This document shows positions 49,376 through 62,221 of a DNA stretch of 64,000 nt, one piece after another. A program made the position numbers and the translations under genes. The stretch is from Eulemur rufifrons (taxonomy: Eukaryota > Chordata > Mammalia > Primates > Lemuridae), in NCBI RefSeq assembly GCF_041146395.1, contig NC_090989.1:284610343-284674342 (forward strand). Direction: 5' to 3'. Positions within the stretch are counted from its first letter, which is position 1; every line of letters starts with the position of its first letter. The notes below the pieces were generated by a model. It did no database searches. It was not told where the DNA came from and worked only from the letters and a program-made list of their open reading frames with translations.

Positions 49376-50654
49376 TTAGGTTGTTAAGTATGAAATGTCC
49401 GATTTCCTTAAGTACTAAGTTTGACGGTTGATATCTCTGACATTTCACTTTGACATTTCCTGTTTTATGTTTATCGTGAAGGGACATCCTCAGTTTTTCA
49501 AACGCAGGTTTTTGCTTGTGATTATCATTCAAATTTTTTTAGAACAATTTTTGTGAAACTATGGGTAAGTAAAAAACTCTGTGTTATTTTCGAATATGAG
49601 TTTCGTCATGGAACCAATGCAGTGCAGACAGCTCGAAATCATCAACGAGGTGTTTGGGAAGGATGTGGCTAATGAATGCACAGCACGTTGATGGTTTGAA
49701 AAGTTCCATTCTGGTGATTTTAATCTTGAAAATGAGCCACATGGGCGACCTGAGACCAAGATGGATAATTATGAGCTGAAAGCTGTAGTGGAAGCGAATC
49801 CATCTCAACCTACCTGTGAAATAGCAGCAAGGTTTGACGTGACTATTCCAACCATATTGGACCATTTGAAACAGGCCAGCAAGGTAAAGAAGCTGGATAG
49901 ATGGGCACTGCATGAATTAAATGCACATCAGAAGAGATACTGTCTTGAAGCTTGCCTTTCTTTGCTTTCACAATGTAAAGGTGAACCATTTCTACACCCT
50001 ATTGTTATGTGTGATGAAAAATGGATTCTTTTTGACAATCGCAAGCATTTGGCACAATGGTTGGATAAATATGAAGTGCGAAATACAGTCCAAAACTGAA
50101 TATTCATCAAAAAAAGCTAATGATCTCTGTTTGGTGGTCCAGCACCGGTATTATCCACTACAGCCGCATGAAACCTGGTCAATTGATCACAGCGGATGTC
50201 TCCTGCAACCAGTTGGACGAAATGATGAGGATGCTTGCGATTAAGCAGCTGAGATTGGTCAATAGAGACAGGCCAATCCTCTTGCAAGACAATGCTTGAC
50301 CACGTGTCGCACAATCAACGCTGCTCAAACTACAGAAGCCAGACTTGGAAACTGTCATCCACTGTGTTCACCAGACCTTGCACTAACTGACTACCACTTC
50401 TTCCAGGCTTTGGACCACTTCTTGCAAGGAAAAATATTTAATTCTTAACAAGCTGTGAAAAACGCCTTTCACAATTTCATTGCCACTCGCTCTCCAGGCT
50501 TTTCTGCTGTTGACATAAACAAGCTACCATTAAGATGGCAAAACTGTATCAACAGTTTAGGTGCATACTTTGATTAATTGTACTGTTTCTTGTTTGAGAT
50601 ACAATAAACTACACTTTTCATTCGAAATAGGACATTTCATATTTAATGTCTATA
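49376..50654 (+). mobile_element. Decayed mariner-family DNA transposon
   Basis: The element is about 1.28 kb, starting after a TA at 49374-49375. The left terminal repeat contains AAGTATGAAATGTCC, and the right end holds its inverted match (GGACATTTCATATTTAA at about 50631-50647), though the last 8-9 bases are altered. Inside is a mariner transposase reading frame: helix-turn-helix with SKVKKLDRWALHELNAHQ, the first catalytic Asp in CDEKWILFDN, a second in LLQDN, and a third in LTDYHFF, ending GAYFD. Stop codons (before WFEKF, near 50098 and after LLQDNA) and frameshifts break it, so no active transposase is made. It lies between ADAMTS13 and REXO4. It differs from Hsmar1 in end sequence. 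Confidence 0.9.
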
Positions 50655-50689
50655 TCTATGCAAGAGTATAGAAGGAACTACGAATATTC

Positions 50690-51170
50690 ATGAAGAGGTG
50701 GTTCATACAGGCGTAGTGGGCTAAAATGTATGCAACAAACATCCCAAGTTCCCTTGAGGGTGGAGACTTAACATTTAAATATCTTACAATTAGGCCCTAT
50801 ACATCAAAAAGTGAAGCAGAGGACATGGAGTCCCTCTGTGTGCAGCCCCCAGAGACTGAGCGGAACCCCTCTGTGGTTGGTGGTCTCTTACCAGGAAGGA
50901 CCCCTGGTCAGTTATATGAAAGTGCAAAAAGGGAGTTGCAGTCAGGTTGGTTGAGATCAGGGTGAAGCAAGCCTTTCCAAAGGGCTGCTTTCTGTGTGGC
51001 CCCCGGTTTCTGGTTAGCAAGGACCTGGTACAATGAGGTGTATCTGACCTCCCGCCCATCATGGCCTGGAACTCAAATTTAATATTTTTCTGGGGTCACC
51101 TTGACCAAGATGGGTTTGTTCCCTCGGTTAGGGGGTTTTTATTTCTCCTTGGAATGCTCTGCACCACTTT
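50690..51170 (+). mobile_element. Probable LTR-retroelement remnant
   Basis: Non-coding sequence with phrases such as 'gacctcccgcccatcatggc' and 'tctggggtcaccttgaccaa' that recall mammalian ERV LTR flanks. No open frame of retroviral type is present. The assignment is tentative. Confidence 0.35.
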
Positions 51171-51419
51171 TCTTTCTCAGCCCCCACACTGACTCCAGCA
51201 CAAGCTCAAGGTGGTGTTTGTCAAGGCATGGTCTGGACCAAGCACGATGCGCTACTGACTCCTTACGAAAAATAAAACACACTTATAATACGTAGTGCTC
51301 TATTATTATTGGATATTGCTGCAATGCCTTTGCAGCCCTACGGCTTGGGGTTAACCAGGTGGCGTGACCTGGGGGGGACTCCTCTCACGGCTGGGCCTCA
51401 GTTTCCCCATTGTATGTGG

Positions 51420-52320
51420 AAGACGAAGGTCCCCGGCCCCCAGAGCCGCTGTAAGGCTGAGCCTGGAACAGCCCAAGGCAGGCGGGCGCCGGCGGTGCCA
51501 CACAGACAGCGGCGCCCCCGTTCGCTTTCTCATCCCCATCCCGGATCCCGGTGAGACCCCCGGCTTGGCCCCGCCAGACCCTCGGCGCCCACCGCAGACA
51601 CCGCTCCCCAGGGCGGCGGCCTCACTTTCGTGCGGGCCGGCAGGCGCGCGGAACCACACACGCGGTTCCGGTTTCCAGCCCGTCGCGGAGAGACGAGCAC
51701 TTCCGGCGACTGGAGACGCGTGCGGGGTCGTTTCCGGGGTCGCCTCCTGGGACGGCGGTCGGGTTTGGGGCTGGTGCGGGCTGGAGCTCGTGCTGCGCGG
51801 CAGGGCCGGCTGCGGGGCCGCGGGTGCCGGGCGAGGCGGGCGGTTTTCTCGGCGGCCGCCCGGAGGCGTCCGGGGGCCGCGATGGCGAAGGCGAAGGTCC
51901 CCGCGTCCACGCGCGCCCCGAGCAACCCCGTGGCGAGGTCAGGGCTTGTCACGAAGCTCGCTCGGAAGAAGAAGAAAAAAAGGTTCTGGAAAAGCAACGC
52001 GCGAGGGGCGAGCGCGAAGCCGGGAAGCGCCGCCGGTGTTGCGGTGCGACCTCCACGGGCGCCGGAAGACTTTTCTCGAAACTGGAGGGCGCTGCAAGAG
52101 GTGAGACCGGAGAGGCCCGCGGCCCATTCATTTCCCCGGGGCTCTCTGTACGGCTACCACGGGACGCCGGGAGGGGAAGGCTTGGCGGCCCCAGAGAGGA
52201 CCTGGGAGGCCAGAACTTTATAGTTGGAGCCGTCACTGGAGAGGGGCCTGCGGGGGTGGGGAGCAGGGGACCGCAGACGCGCGATGCAGAGGGTCTGGCA
52301 ACACCAAGGGCCTTTAAGTG
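51420..52320 (+). promoter_or_regulatory. REXO4: REXO4 CpG-island promoter
   Basis: A CpG-dense block spans the REXO4 start codon (51882) and first exon. It is TATA-less with several GC-rich boxes (for example gggcgaggcgggcgg). The transcription start probably lies between 51650 and 51880. Confidence 0.75.
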
Positions 52321-55300
52321 AACGGTCACTGCTGAGAACTGCCCCAGCTCTTGACCTCCGTGTGCAAGCCCTCACGTGGGCCGCAGAGTACCTGCTCTGT
52401 GAGGTGGGTAGTCCTGTCCTCTCTGTTGTGCAGATGAGGGAATCGCCCCGCAAGGTTCAGTTCATCGTCTGAGACTGGAGCTGGAAACCGGCCCTCAAAC
52501 GCAGGCCGGCCGGCCCGGAGTCCTGCTCCTGATGCGGGGCTGTGCCGGGTGCCTTCCGAGGCGGTAGTGGCCGGCGCTTCTGTGCAGGCGGCTCTCGCGG
52601 GCTTCACTCACCTTCTTACCCTGCACGACCCTTGGAGTTAGCTGCTGTTACTAGCCTTGTCTTCTAGATGAAGAAACTGAGGCACAGAGAGCTTCAGAAA
52701 CTTGGCCTAAGGTCACACCGCTAGGCAATGTCGGGACTGGGATGCGGAGTCACACCTTGTGCCTTGAGTTTGTGCTGGTCGCTGCTGTTGGCCTTTGTGT
52801 GTCTTCTGCGGTGTTGTGGAGTAGGTTACGGAGCCTCACAGTGAGCCACAGAGAGAATAGAGAACTTCTTGAGCCTCCTGTCACTGTGCCCGCTGTCTTA
52901 ATGTGGACGTTCCTAATAATGTTCCTGTCTCGACACGCAGGACCCACAGTTCCCACAGGCAACCCCAGGGTTCTCTAGGATTTCTTTTTTTTTTTTTTTT
53001 TTTGAGACAGAGTCTTGCTCTGTTGCCCGGGCTAGAGTGAGTGCCGTGGCGTCAGCCTAGCTCACAGCAACCTCAAACTCCTGGGCTCAAGCGATCCTCC
53101 TGCCTCAGCCTCCTGAGTAGCTGGGACTACAGGCATGCGCCACCACGCCCAGCTAATTTTTTCTTTATATTTTTAGTTGTCCAGCTAATTTCTTTCTATT
53201 TTGTAGTAGAGACGGGGTCTCGCTCTCGCTCAGGCTGGTCTCGAACTCCTGAGCTCAAAGATCCGCCCGCCTCGGCCTCCCAGAGAGCTAGGATTACAGG
53301 CGTGAGCCACCGCGCCCGGCCCTCTGTATGATTTCTTGAGCACCATCTCTTCCTCCTTCTCCCAAGAATGAAAAGCAAAATTAAGTGAATGGAAGGGTTG
53401 TTTACCATAGGGAAAACTGAGTTTTTTCTGATTCATGCAGGAAAGTCCATCTTTCCATTCTTTAACTGTTACGGGAACAGGTGAGTAGAAACCCTCCTCA
53501 TCATCTCTCAGCTGGCTACTGTGTATCAGAGTCTTAACTGAGGTCGAGAACAGCCTAGCTAGGGATCTGGGCACAAGGAGGAAGCTGGGCTGCAAGGCCA
53601 CAGAGGGCCTCCGCTTGGATGAGAGCCAAGCTGTGGCCCCCCCTCCTGTTCTTCCGCCCCTCCAGTTTGATACAGCTTTTTTCTTATTGAACACACCCCA
53701 GTAACAGACCAAGAAATCTTCTAAAGGAAGTAGTTTCCATGCACCAGAGTGTTGGCCTAAGCTGTCAGAGAACTCTAAAATTAACTCTAACTTAAAAAGA
53801 AGAAAAAAAGACCGGGTGCAGTGGCTCACGCCTGTAATCCCAGCACTCTGGGAGGCCGAGGTGGGAGGATTGCTTGAGCTCAGGAGTTCAAGTCCAGCCT
53901 GGGCAAGAGTGAGACCCCATTTCTACAAAAAATAGGAAAATTAGCTGGGTGTGGTGGCGCCTGTAGTCTCAGGTACTCAGGAGGCAGGAGAGTCCCTTGA
54001 GCCCAGGAGTTTGAGGTTGCGGTGAGCTATGGTGACACCACTATACTCTGGCCTGGGCAACAGAGTGAGACCCTGTCTCAAAGAAAGAAAAGTGGGAGAA
54101 GGCTGCTTGTGATCCCTCAGGCTCACAGTGAAGCAGTCGGTGGCGTTTAGTCACCCAACAGGTACGTGAGGAATAGAGTGTAAGTTTGAAATTCTGTAGG
54201 AACGAAGGAGCCGCTGTAAAATTATGTATTAAGATAAGCAAAGAACAGCATTTCCCCAAAAGTGACTCATGAGTGAGAATGAAAAGGGGCTTTTTCCAAA
54301 CCATTTAAAAACGAATTTCAGTGATGCTGTAGGAAGTGTGTATAGACGTGGCTGACATGTGTGGGTATGCCACACACGTTTTTTCAATCTGTTGTGTATA
54401 ATTTCCAAATTAAAATGGAACATGTATTTTATTTTGGGTCCCATTAGCTGCTGAAACAAAAATCACAGGCCTCAGAAAAGCCTCTTGTTGTCTGTCATAT
54501 GGGTTCCAAAAAGCAGCCCGAGATTATCCAGCGAAACAGAAGAGAGATCTCAGATAAAGCAAGGAGAGATGAGATGTCGACAGAAAAAGACCAAGAGGCC
54601 ACCGGGGGCTCTATTCCGGCAGGATCCAGGGTGGACAGGAAGGCGCCAGTACCTCCCAGGAAGGCCAGTGGAGCAGAGCACAATGAGAAGGGAACCAAGA
54701 AAAGGACAAATGGTGACATTTCTCCAAAACGAGGGGATATCAAGCATAAGAAGTGGAAAGCTAAGGAGGTGGCAGCCTCGGCCCCAGCCCCACCCACTGA
54801 GTAAGTGTTGACACCTGTGCCTGAGTCTCAGCTGTGCCACACAGCTCCTGCCACCCGGCCTTGGTCTCCCTCACCACTGGGAATAAAGGCGCAGCAGCTT
54901 CCCCGCCTGGGGCGCGTCTCCCTGCAGAGGCCAGGTGGCGGGACGGCCCCACCGCAGCCTTTCCATCGCCTTCCGCTGATGTCCTCTGTGTCTTTGTTTG
55001 GTTGCTGTTTGCTTTCTCCTAGAGCGTGGGCACACGGAGGGCGGGGTGTCATAGTCACTGCTGCAGCTTCCAAGCCTAGGACAGAGCAATTTGTGAAATG
55101 AATGAGTCCAAACCCAGAAAGGTGGAATGCAAGACCCATCCCTGCTTCTTGCCAGTTGGGGGGTGGGGGTAAGTTCCTGTGTCCTCTGCACCTCAGTGTT
55201 GTCTGGTGTCACCAGGAGATTTGTGAGCTGTGGCACGCACGCTTGGCTCGGTGCCTGGTGGGCACTTACTGTGATGGCCGCTCCCACAAGGAGGGCCAGG

Positions 55301-58300
55301 AGTCAGTGGCTGGCTTCATGTCCCCTGGGTGTTCAAGACACAGTTGCTCGAGGTTGAAGGAAGGGGCAGGCTGTGCCCCTCCCTGCCGGGCAGCTGTCCA
55401 GAGGGGCCTTCAGCAAGGCAGTCCTGCTCCTCCCCCGGGCTGGCGTCGGGCGGGAGAGACGACAGACTACAGTCCTTCAGTCCTTCGGTCGGGATCAGTG
55501 CGTGAGGGAGACGCTCACGGGAGCACGAGAGGAGCGTGTCCACTCGGAGGGTTGGAAAGAGCTTTTCTAGGGAAATGACATTTAAGCTGAGCCCAAGAGA
55601 TGGACTTCGGCAGACAGGTGTTTATATACCTGCATGGGCAGCCAAGTAGAGAGGGCAAGCCGCAAAGACATCGGCAGTTGTACCTTGGTGGGGTTCTGTG
55701 TTTCCATTTTACAGTCATTATGTATATTTGTATTTCCCGATTGTTGGATAATGAACTTGTTACTTTTGTCACTAAAAAGGAAACATTAGAGTCATTACAC
55801 CTGGGTGGTGGGTCGTACGTTTCTGTTTTATATTCTTTATCTGTAGTTCCTAAATCTTAAATAATAAGCATATTTTCCAATTAAAAAGAAAAATGATGAA
55901 AGTGCTGAGATGATCAAAATAACAGGAGCAGCCTCTGCGTCGGCCCGTAAACCCGCACCGCCAGCCTGCCGGCCCCACAGGGCGCCGCCCAGCGGTTGGA
56001 CCGGCGCCTTCTGTTGGTCAGCCTGTGCTTGTCTTTGCCTTTCAGGGAAGACATCTGGTTTGATGATGTGGACCCAGTGGATATCGAAGCTGCGCTGGGC
56101 CCAGAGGCGGCAAAGATAGCAAGGAAGCAGCTGGGTCGGAGTGAAAGCAGCGTCTCCCTGGTGAAGGAGCAGGCCTTCGGCGGGTACGCTGGGCTCGGGG
56201 GGACGGTCAGCCTCGAGGGCGGCGGGGGCTCTGCAGGGAAGAGGATGCGAGCCTCTCCTCCACTTGAGTGGAGCGAGCGCCTCCCAGGATGCCACCAAGA
56301 ACCGTGACACACACACAGCTTATCACGTGGGTGTGAAATAGTGACGGGCACTGAGCTTTTCTGTGTGACACTTAGTCTGTGGTCCCTTTGGGTGTGACCT
56401 GGAGTCCTGGGTCCTGCAGTGTTTGTTAAGCTGGAGCCTTTGGTTTCCCTTCAGCCTGACGAAGGCCTTGGCCATGGACTGTGAGATGGTGGGCGTGGGC
56501 CCCAAGGGGCAGGAGAGCATCGCCGCCCGCGTGTCCATCGTGAACCAGTTCGGCAGGTGCGTCTATGACAAGTATGTCAAGCCCACCGAGCCCGTGACAG
56601 ACTATAGGACCGCGGTCAGCGGGATATTGCCCGAGAACCTCAAACAGGGTACGTGGTGAACACAGAAGGGAGAATAATGACTGGATTCATTGCCTCCCTT
56701 TTGGGCCCTGTTCTGCTCGGAACATTCTCCATAGCAATAGTACTGACAAATCTTTCCTCCCCCTGGGGTGATGGGTTTTGAAATACAAAAGGCAGCCTCC
56801 AAGGCGCTCAGCCATCTGTGTCTGGTGCTCGCGCCTCTTGCCCACGGCCTGTAGGACCAGGACCGCGGTCCTGAACTGCTGTGTGCTGTGCCGCAGTAGG
56901 CCAGGATGGAGAGTTAGAGCACCAGCAAGGAGGCCACCGGGCTGGGGAGTGGGCCACGAGGAGGGAGGTTGCGGTGGACCCCTGTGAGGACTCTGGGAGT
57001 CCCCAGGGAGGCAGGTCTTGCGCTGTGAGAAGCCTGGTCAGGCTTAAGTTCTAGCAGGTTCCCTGTGGCCGCAGCATTGAGAACAGACTGTAGGGCATGA
57101 GGGTGGAAATAGGACAGCTTGCTAAGAGGCATGGACTGGGGTGAGACCTGGGTCAGGGAGGTGGCCGTTAGAAGTGACCAGAAGTGACCCAACCGGGATA
57201 CAGCTGAAGGCCGAGTCTGGGGGTTAAGAGGTGAGGATGTCCAGGATGGCCGAGGCCAGGCAGTATCTCTCCTCTGCACCCCTCTGTTCTCTCTCCTCTG
57301 CACCCCTCCGTTCCCTCTCCTCTGCACCGCTCTGTTCTCTCTCCTTACACTCCCTTCTCTGCTTTATCTGGTGCACACGGCCGCTCCTCAGAACAGTGGA
57401 CTGGCCGGCGCCTCTTGGTTCCCTTCCTGGGGGCGGGGAGGCTGGTCCTGCTCCGGTCAAACCACCCTCGGTCTGGTCAGCTCTGGCCGGGGCGGGCAGA
57501 GTCACGTGGTGCAGTGTCATTGCCAGAGCCCCTCCCTCTGGGTGTAGACGATGGGAGGGGGCTCCCACAAGTGGGATTGGAGGCAGGGTGGTCCCCAAAG
57601 GGTATCCCAAAAGGTCCCCAGAAAGCAGGCAGAGCTGCCTCCAGAGCACGGGGTCTGGGGCACGTGTGTCCGCCCCACGGTCTGTGGGGGAGGGCCAGCC
57701 TTGTTTTTATTTCCATCTGGATACCATACAGTATAAGGTCTGGTTTTTTTTACTATGAAACTAAAGTCAAAGTGCTCCGTCAGATGGCTCTGAGAGTTTC
57801 TAAAGCTCACTCTCGACAAGTGCAGTCCTCGGGCCACGGCACAAGTGTGCAGACGGGAGCCGTCCTCCTCCTCGCCCCAGAGGTGGCCCTCGCAGCCGCG
57901 CCTGCCAGGCCTGTGAGGCTCTTCTCCCCAGTGGCTTCAAGCCGCCCCTCCGTGTGGCTTTGCGGTCCCAGCCTGTTGTCTTTGATCTGACCGGGGTGGG
58001 AGGGGGCCTCCCTCTCAGAGCATGACCGTGGTTTATGTGCTGCTAAAAACTGCTTCTTTGTTTGGTTTTTCAGGAGAAGAATTTGAAATTGTTCAGAAGG
58101 AAGTGGCAGAAATGCTGAAGGGCAGAATTCTGGTTGGGCATGCACTGCATAATGACCTAAAGGTGCTGGGTTTGGGGGACCTCCTGGGAACTTAGGGTGC
58201 ACTGGCTCTTCCACGCACGTCATTAATACATGCATGCCCTTGTGCGCTCTATCTGCAGAAGCGCCATTGTGGGAGTTAAGTTTCTTTGAGTGGGTGCCCT

Positions 58301-61300
58301 GTGTAGGGAGTACTCTGGTGATGACATCAAACTCTGTTTACTGGTTCTTACTGTGTTCTAGGAGCCACGCTAGGCTCCTGTTCTAAGAGCCTAGCGAGAC
58401 CGGGGGTTCCAGTTCCAGAGTGGCCGGCAGCCCCACTGACAGGCAGTGACTCGGGCTGGACGTGGTGCCACAGCTGTGCCTTTCACAGGACCCTCTCTCA
58501 CCTGGCAGACAGCCTGATGCGCAGCCCCACCCGTGACAGGGCCCCTCACGCGGGAAACCTGCTCACACTGGCGACGCTCCGTGGCTCGTGTGAGCCTCAC
58601 TCTGGCACGGGGGCCACCCTGTGTCCTTCCTGGTGTCCCAGGCGCCCATTCAGTACACCCCCCAGGACCCTGGGCAGGGAGGGCGCCACGAGGCAGGAGG
58701 GCAGGTCCCGCCGGGTCCCGGGAGGCGGGAGTGGGGAGTCGGGCAGAGCGCGAGCACATGCCAGCGAGCAGTGCAGGAGAGAACGTGTGGCTGTCTCAGC
58801 GTGTACATATATGGGAACGGGGGAGGGGTCACAAGTTCAGGGCAGATGCCTGGTTTGTTTAAAAGCAGCAGCAGGGCCAGGCACGGTGGCGTGAGCCTGT
58901 AATCCCCGCTATTCAGGAGGTTGAGGCGGCAGGATCACTTGAGCGCAGGAGTTCAAGGCCAGCCTAGGTGATATATGGAGCCCCCGTGTCTAAAAAGAAG
59001 AAAAACAGCAGGAAAAGTGGGGAGCCTGGCCTGCTGGGTGGGAGAGATGCTTCTCGGTCCCTCCTAATGCCCAGCGGCAGCTTTTGCCATGCCATTCCCA
59101 TTATGGCGCTTTGTACGATGGATCTCATTGTATAATAGGTCTCATTTAATTCTTTAAAAAATGTCTAAAGTGATCATGCTGCTTTTGTAGGTGGTAAAAC
59201 TGGGCCTCAGCGAGGTTAAGTGGCAAGCCCAAGTATCCGTGTGACAGCTGTGCGCACCAGACCCAGCACCAGGCCTCCTTCCCTCTGACCTCGCGCGTCC
59301 CACAGGGGCAAAGCCAGGCCGCTGCCCCTGTGGCTGCCACCGCCAGGCAGTGTTTCCTCAGTCGTTCTGGGCTTGATTGGCCTCGCGCCTCACTGGCCAG
59401 CCCCCCTTGGCCAGCTGAGCAGGCAGCGGCAGGGACTCTCGGAGGGACTCTTGGAGGGTCCACATCCAGCGGCCCCAGGTGTAGCTTCTGGCCTCCGCCC
59501 CTCAGTGTCTCTGCTGATTAGAACAGCCTGGGAAGGCAGAATGGGAGGTTGTCTTAACAAAAAGGCATCGCCCCCAGAGACGGCCACAGGTAGTAACCTG
59601 TCCTTCCCTCCTCACTCCAGCCCCACCCTGGTAACTTGTGCAGACTTGTTTTAAGTCTCTCTTGAAGGTTATGCCAAGGTTGCAGGATCAGCTGTTAAGA
59701 TCTGTTACCATTTCTAACTTCCCGACTTGCAGAACCAACTCAAAATCCAGGACTAAGTTGGTTGCTGGCCAGTTGGTGGCTGTCTTCCTCCTGTTTCCTG
59801 GATTTCAGGATTTTATTAATGGATTCTGACCGTTGGGCATTACCTTAAGTCAGCGTGGTAAATTGCTCCCACAAGTGCACGTTCGTATAATACCTTTTCC
59901 CATGTGTGTGTATACACACGTGTGTTACAGACTGGGATTCCCCGTAAGATGTTATTTGCTACAAACTAAAAATGAAAATGATTGTTATATTTTCTTCTAG
60001 GTGCTGTTTCTTGATCATCCAAAAAAGAAGATTCGGGACACACAGAAATACAAACCTTTCAAGAGTCAAGTACAGGTACTTACGATGAGTGTGACTCAGC
60101 ACGTCACACTTCTGTTGTGCTGGTTCACCCTGTGGTCCCGGTAGCTGACTTGTTGCTTTAAGGGTTTTTGTTTTGTGTTTGGTTTTCCCTTTAACTTTAA
60201 AACGAGAAGGAATCTTAAACGTAGAGTTCGGCCACGCGACTGTGACGGGGACACGTTCTGTCCACGCTAACCTGGTGGGTCTCTGAGTGGGCGTGGTGCC
60301 CATGTCGTTTCCACTCCAGAGGGCGCCAAGGGCAGAGCTGCCCCTCTTGCAGTAAGCGGGGCCTGAGGGTGGGAGATGGGGGTACTGACTCCTTCCCTGG
60401 CCCTGCTGCTCTGTTGGCTGATTTGGGGGGTGTCCCTGCCCCCTGTGGGTGGCCTGTGTGTCGCCTGGGTTGGGGCTCACGGCCAGTGGAGTGGCCCACT
60501 CGGGCAGAGTCTGCAGAGGCTCCTGACCCGTCACGCTGTGTGCTCTCTTCCCCCTCTGCAGAGCGGACGGCCGTCTCTGAAACTGCTTTCCGAGAAAATC
60601 CTGGGCATCAGGGTCCAGCAGGCAGAGCACTGTTCGGTAAGTGTGTCCTTGGGTGACAGTCCTCAGGGTTTGGGGCAGTCCCTGGCCCGGAAACCCAGGT
60701 GTGTGTCAGCTGACAGCAGACACAGTGAGGCCCGGGCACCTTTTTTAGGAGGTTGTTGGTCCAAGAAAAATGAAATGGCAGAGCAGGCTTACAAAATACT
60801 GATTCAAGTCTCAATGCTTAGGTGGAACTGAACGCAAACTACTGGATGGTAAGTAGCTGGTGAGAAAGTCACCAGTCTAAATCGAAGGCCCTCTAGGACC
60901 AGGAGGCCCAGGCCGGCCGGCCCTCGGCCCTCCCCGGTCGGCTCTGCTTCTGTGGGACAGTCGACCCCGGCGGTGCCGTCTCGGCGCTTTGTGCCCTTTC
61001 TGCCCGTCTGCTTGGCCCTCGTGCCCCGTCCACGCTCCCAGCCTGCCGTCCCCTCATCCATAAATGTCATCTGATGAACCCAAAAAGGCGACATGTTTGT
61101 CACTTCACTTCTCTGGGTTTCCCTTTCTTCTGTGGGCGGGAGTGTCTGTCACAGGTGCAGTGACGACCAGGTCGCGGCACCGGCTCCTTCAGGCCTGCCT
61201 CCCTCCTGCAGGCGCCACACGTGCACTCGCTGTGCACTGGCACAGTGGCTGGCGGGAGGGGCTCTGCTGTGGGGCTGACTCTGGGTGGCCTGTGGCCATG

Positions 61301-61461
61301 CTGGTGGCCCGCTGGGACAGTTGGTGTTCTGTGTCGCCTAGGTGCAGGACGCGCAGGCGGCCATGAGACTCTACGTCATGGTGAAGAAGGAGTGGGAGAG
61401 TACGGCCGGGGACAGGCGCCCCCCGGCAGCCGCTCCAGACAACCACACCGACGACGCCTGA
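51882..61461 (+). CDS. REXO4: REXO4, nucleolar DEDDh 3'-5' RNA exonuclease
   Basis: Eight exons: 51882-52100, 54448-54800, 56046-56183, 56455-56648, 58074-58162, 60001-60075, 60562-60636 and 61342-61461 (TGA). They total 1263 nt and 420 aa, against 422 in human; all phases agree. The N-terminal half is basic and disordered, with a nucleolar-type signal ([14 protein letters not shown]) and Lys-rich repeats. The acidic stretch [11 protein letters not shown] precedes the exonuclease domain (about 237-395). DEDDh residues are visible: Asp245 and Glu247 in MDCEMVG (Exo I), Asp329 in GHALHNDLK (Exo II), and His379/Asp384 in EHCSVQDAQ (Exo III). The family trims RNA 3' ends; the Xenopus orthologue XPMC2 rescues a mitotic mutant. 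The start lies in a CpG island and matches the conserved [10 protein letters not shown]-terminus. Introns hold Alus, a MIR and a short minisatellite. Confidence 0.97.
52618..52740 (+). repeat. MIR SINE
   Basis: It has the MIR core 'tctagatgaagaaactgagg' and 'ctaaggtcacaccgctaggc', in REXO4 intron 1. Confidence 0.75.
52985..53321 (-). repeat. Alu SINE (strepsirrhine type)
   Basis: Minus-strand full-length Alu in REXO4 intron 1, with the 'ttagttgtccagctaatttc' right-arm insertion. Imperfect flanking duplication around 'atttctt'. Confidence 0.93.
53809..54090 (+). repeat. Alu SINE (older)
   Basis: Dimeric Alu lacking the strepsirrhine right-arm insertion, with a short impure tail. It lies in REXO4 intron 1. 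Confidence 0.9.
57266..57345 (+). repeat. 24-bp tandem repeat, about 3.3 copies
   Basis: Units beginning 'tctctcctctgcacccctct' start at 57266, 57290 and 57314, with one or two substitutions each, in REXO4 intron 4. The + strand is pyrimidine-rich. Confidence 0.85.
58874..59008 (+). repeat. Alu-type SINE monomer
   Basis: About 130 bp, ggccaggcacggtggcgtga start and a purine-rich tail. It lies in REXO4 intron 5. Confidence 0.8.
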
Positions 61462-62215
61462 CAGCCCCTGCCCTGCTGCTGGCGCTGCCCCTCCCACAGC
61501 CCTGTGGTGGCTCCTGATCCCCAGGCAGTGTGACCAAAGCACGGGGACACATCAGGTCACCCGGATCAGCTGCTCTGGTGGAGCACGGCACGCACGTTCC
61601 TGGGCACTTCCTCCTCCTCGACTGTGGTCTGAGACCTGACCTTACCGCTGTGTGTTCGGGGGCAGGATGGCAGGGATGTAGCAGGGGAGGAAGTTGGCGG
61701 GTTGGCGACACCACCGTCTGCTGAGCACCAGAGCAGGAGTGGGACGTGGGGCTGTGGGCCTGCCCGTGCCGCCACTGCCCATCGGTGGGCTTTGGTGGGA
61801 TTCGCCCTGGGTCCGAGGGCGGGACGCACCCTGGGTGCTCAGCGTGTTCCTCTGAGGAGGCCCCTTTTCCTCTGTTGTCTGGGGGACGTGAGGAGCTCTG
61901 CTGGACTGAGGGACCCAGGCCGGGGTCTGCGGTTAGCTGGGACGCGGCCGGCGGTACAGCAGTTGCTTCACTGGAGCTTCCTGTGGCCGTTTGGAGTTTG
62001 AGAGGCTTCCTGGGGGTGCGTGTTCCTTTCTCACTCCCACTTACCCAGGTGGGCCCAGGGTTGGCAGGTGGGCAAGTGCCCCACAGGAGCTTCTCCCCAC
62101 GGCGTGACAACACGCGGAGCCTCCGTCCCCTGGAGGCTGGTGGACCTGCTGACCTTGGGCTCCTTGTGCTGGAAAAGCCGCGTGAGCTCTCGGGGGCCAG
62201 TGGCGCTGACAAGCG

Positions 62216-62221
62216 AATAAA
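62216..62221 (+). terminator. REXO4: REXO4 poly(A) signal
   Basis: AATAAA lies 755 bp after the stop codon, so the 3' UTR is about 61462-62240. The STKLD1 signal on the opposite strand lies only about 275 bp further on. Confidence 0.8.

Noticed and set aside
49376..50654. A SETMAR-type domesticated transposase
   Set aside because: The reading frame has stops and frameshifts, there is no SET domain upstream, and no host exon splices into it.
51551..52321. 256-aa + frame across the REXO4 promoter and exon 1
   Set aside because: It is in another frame from the recognisable REXO4 start MAKAKVPAS; CpG islands often give such open frames.
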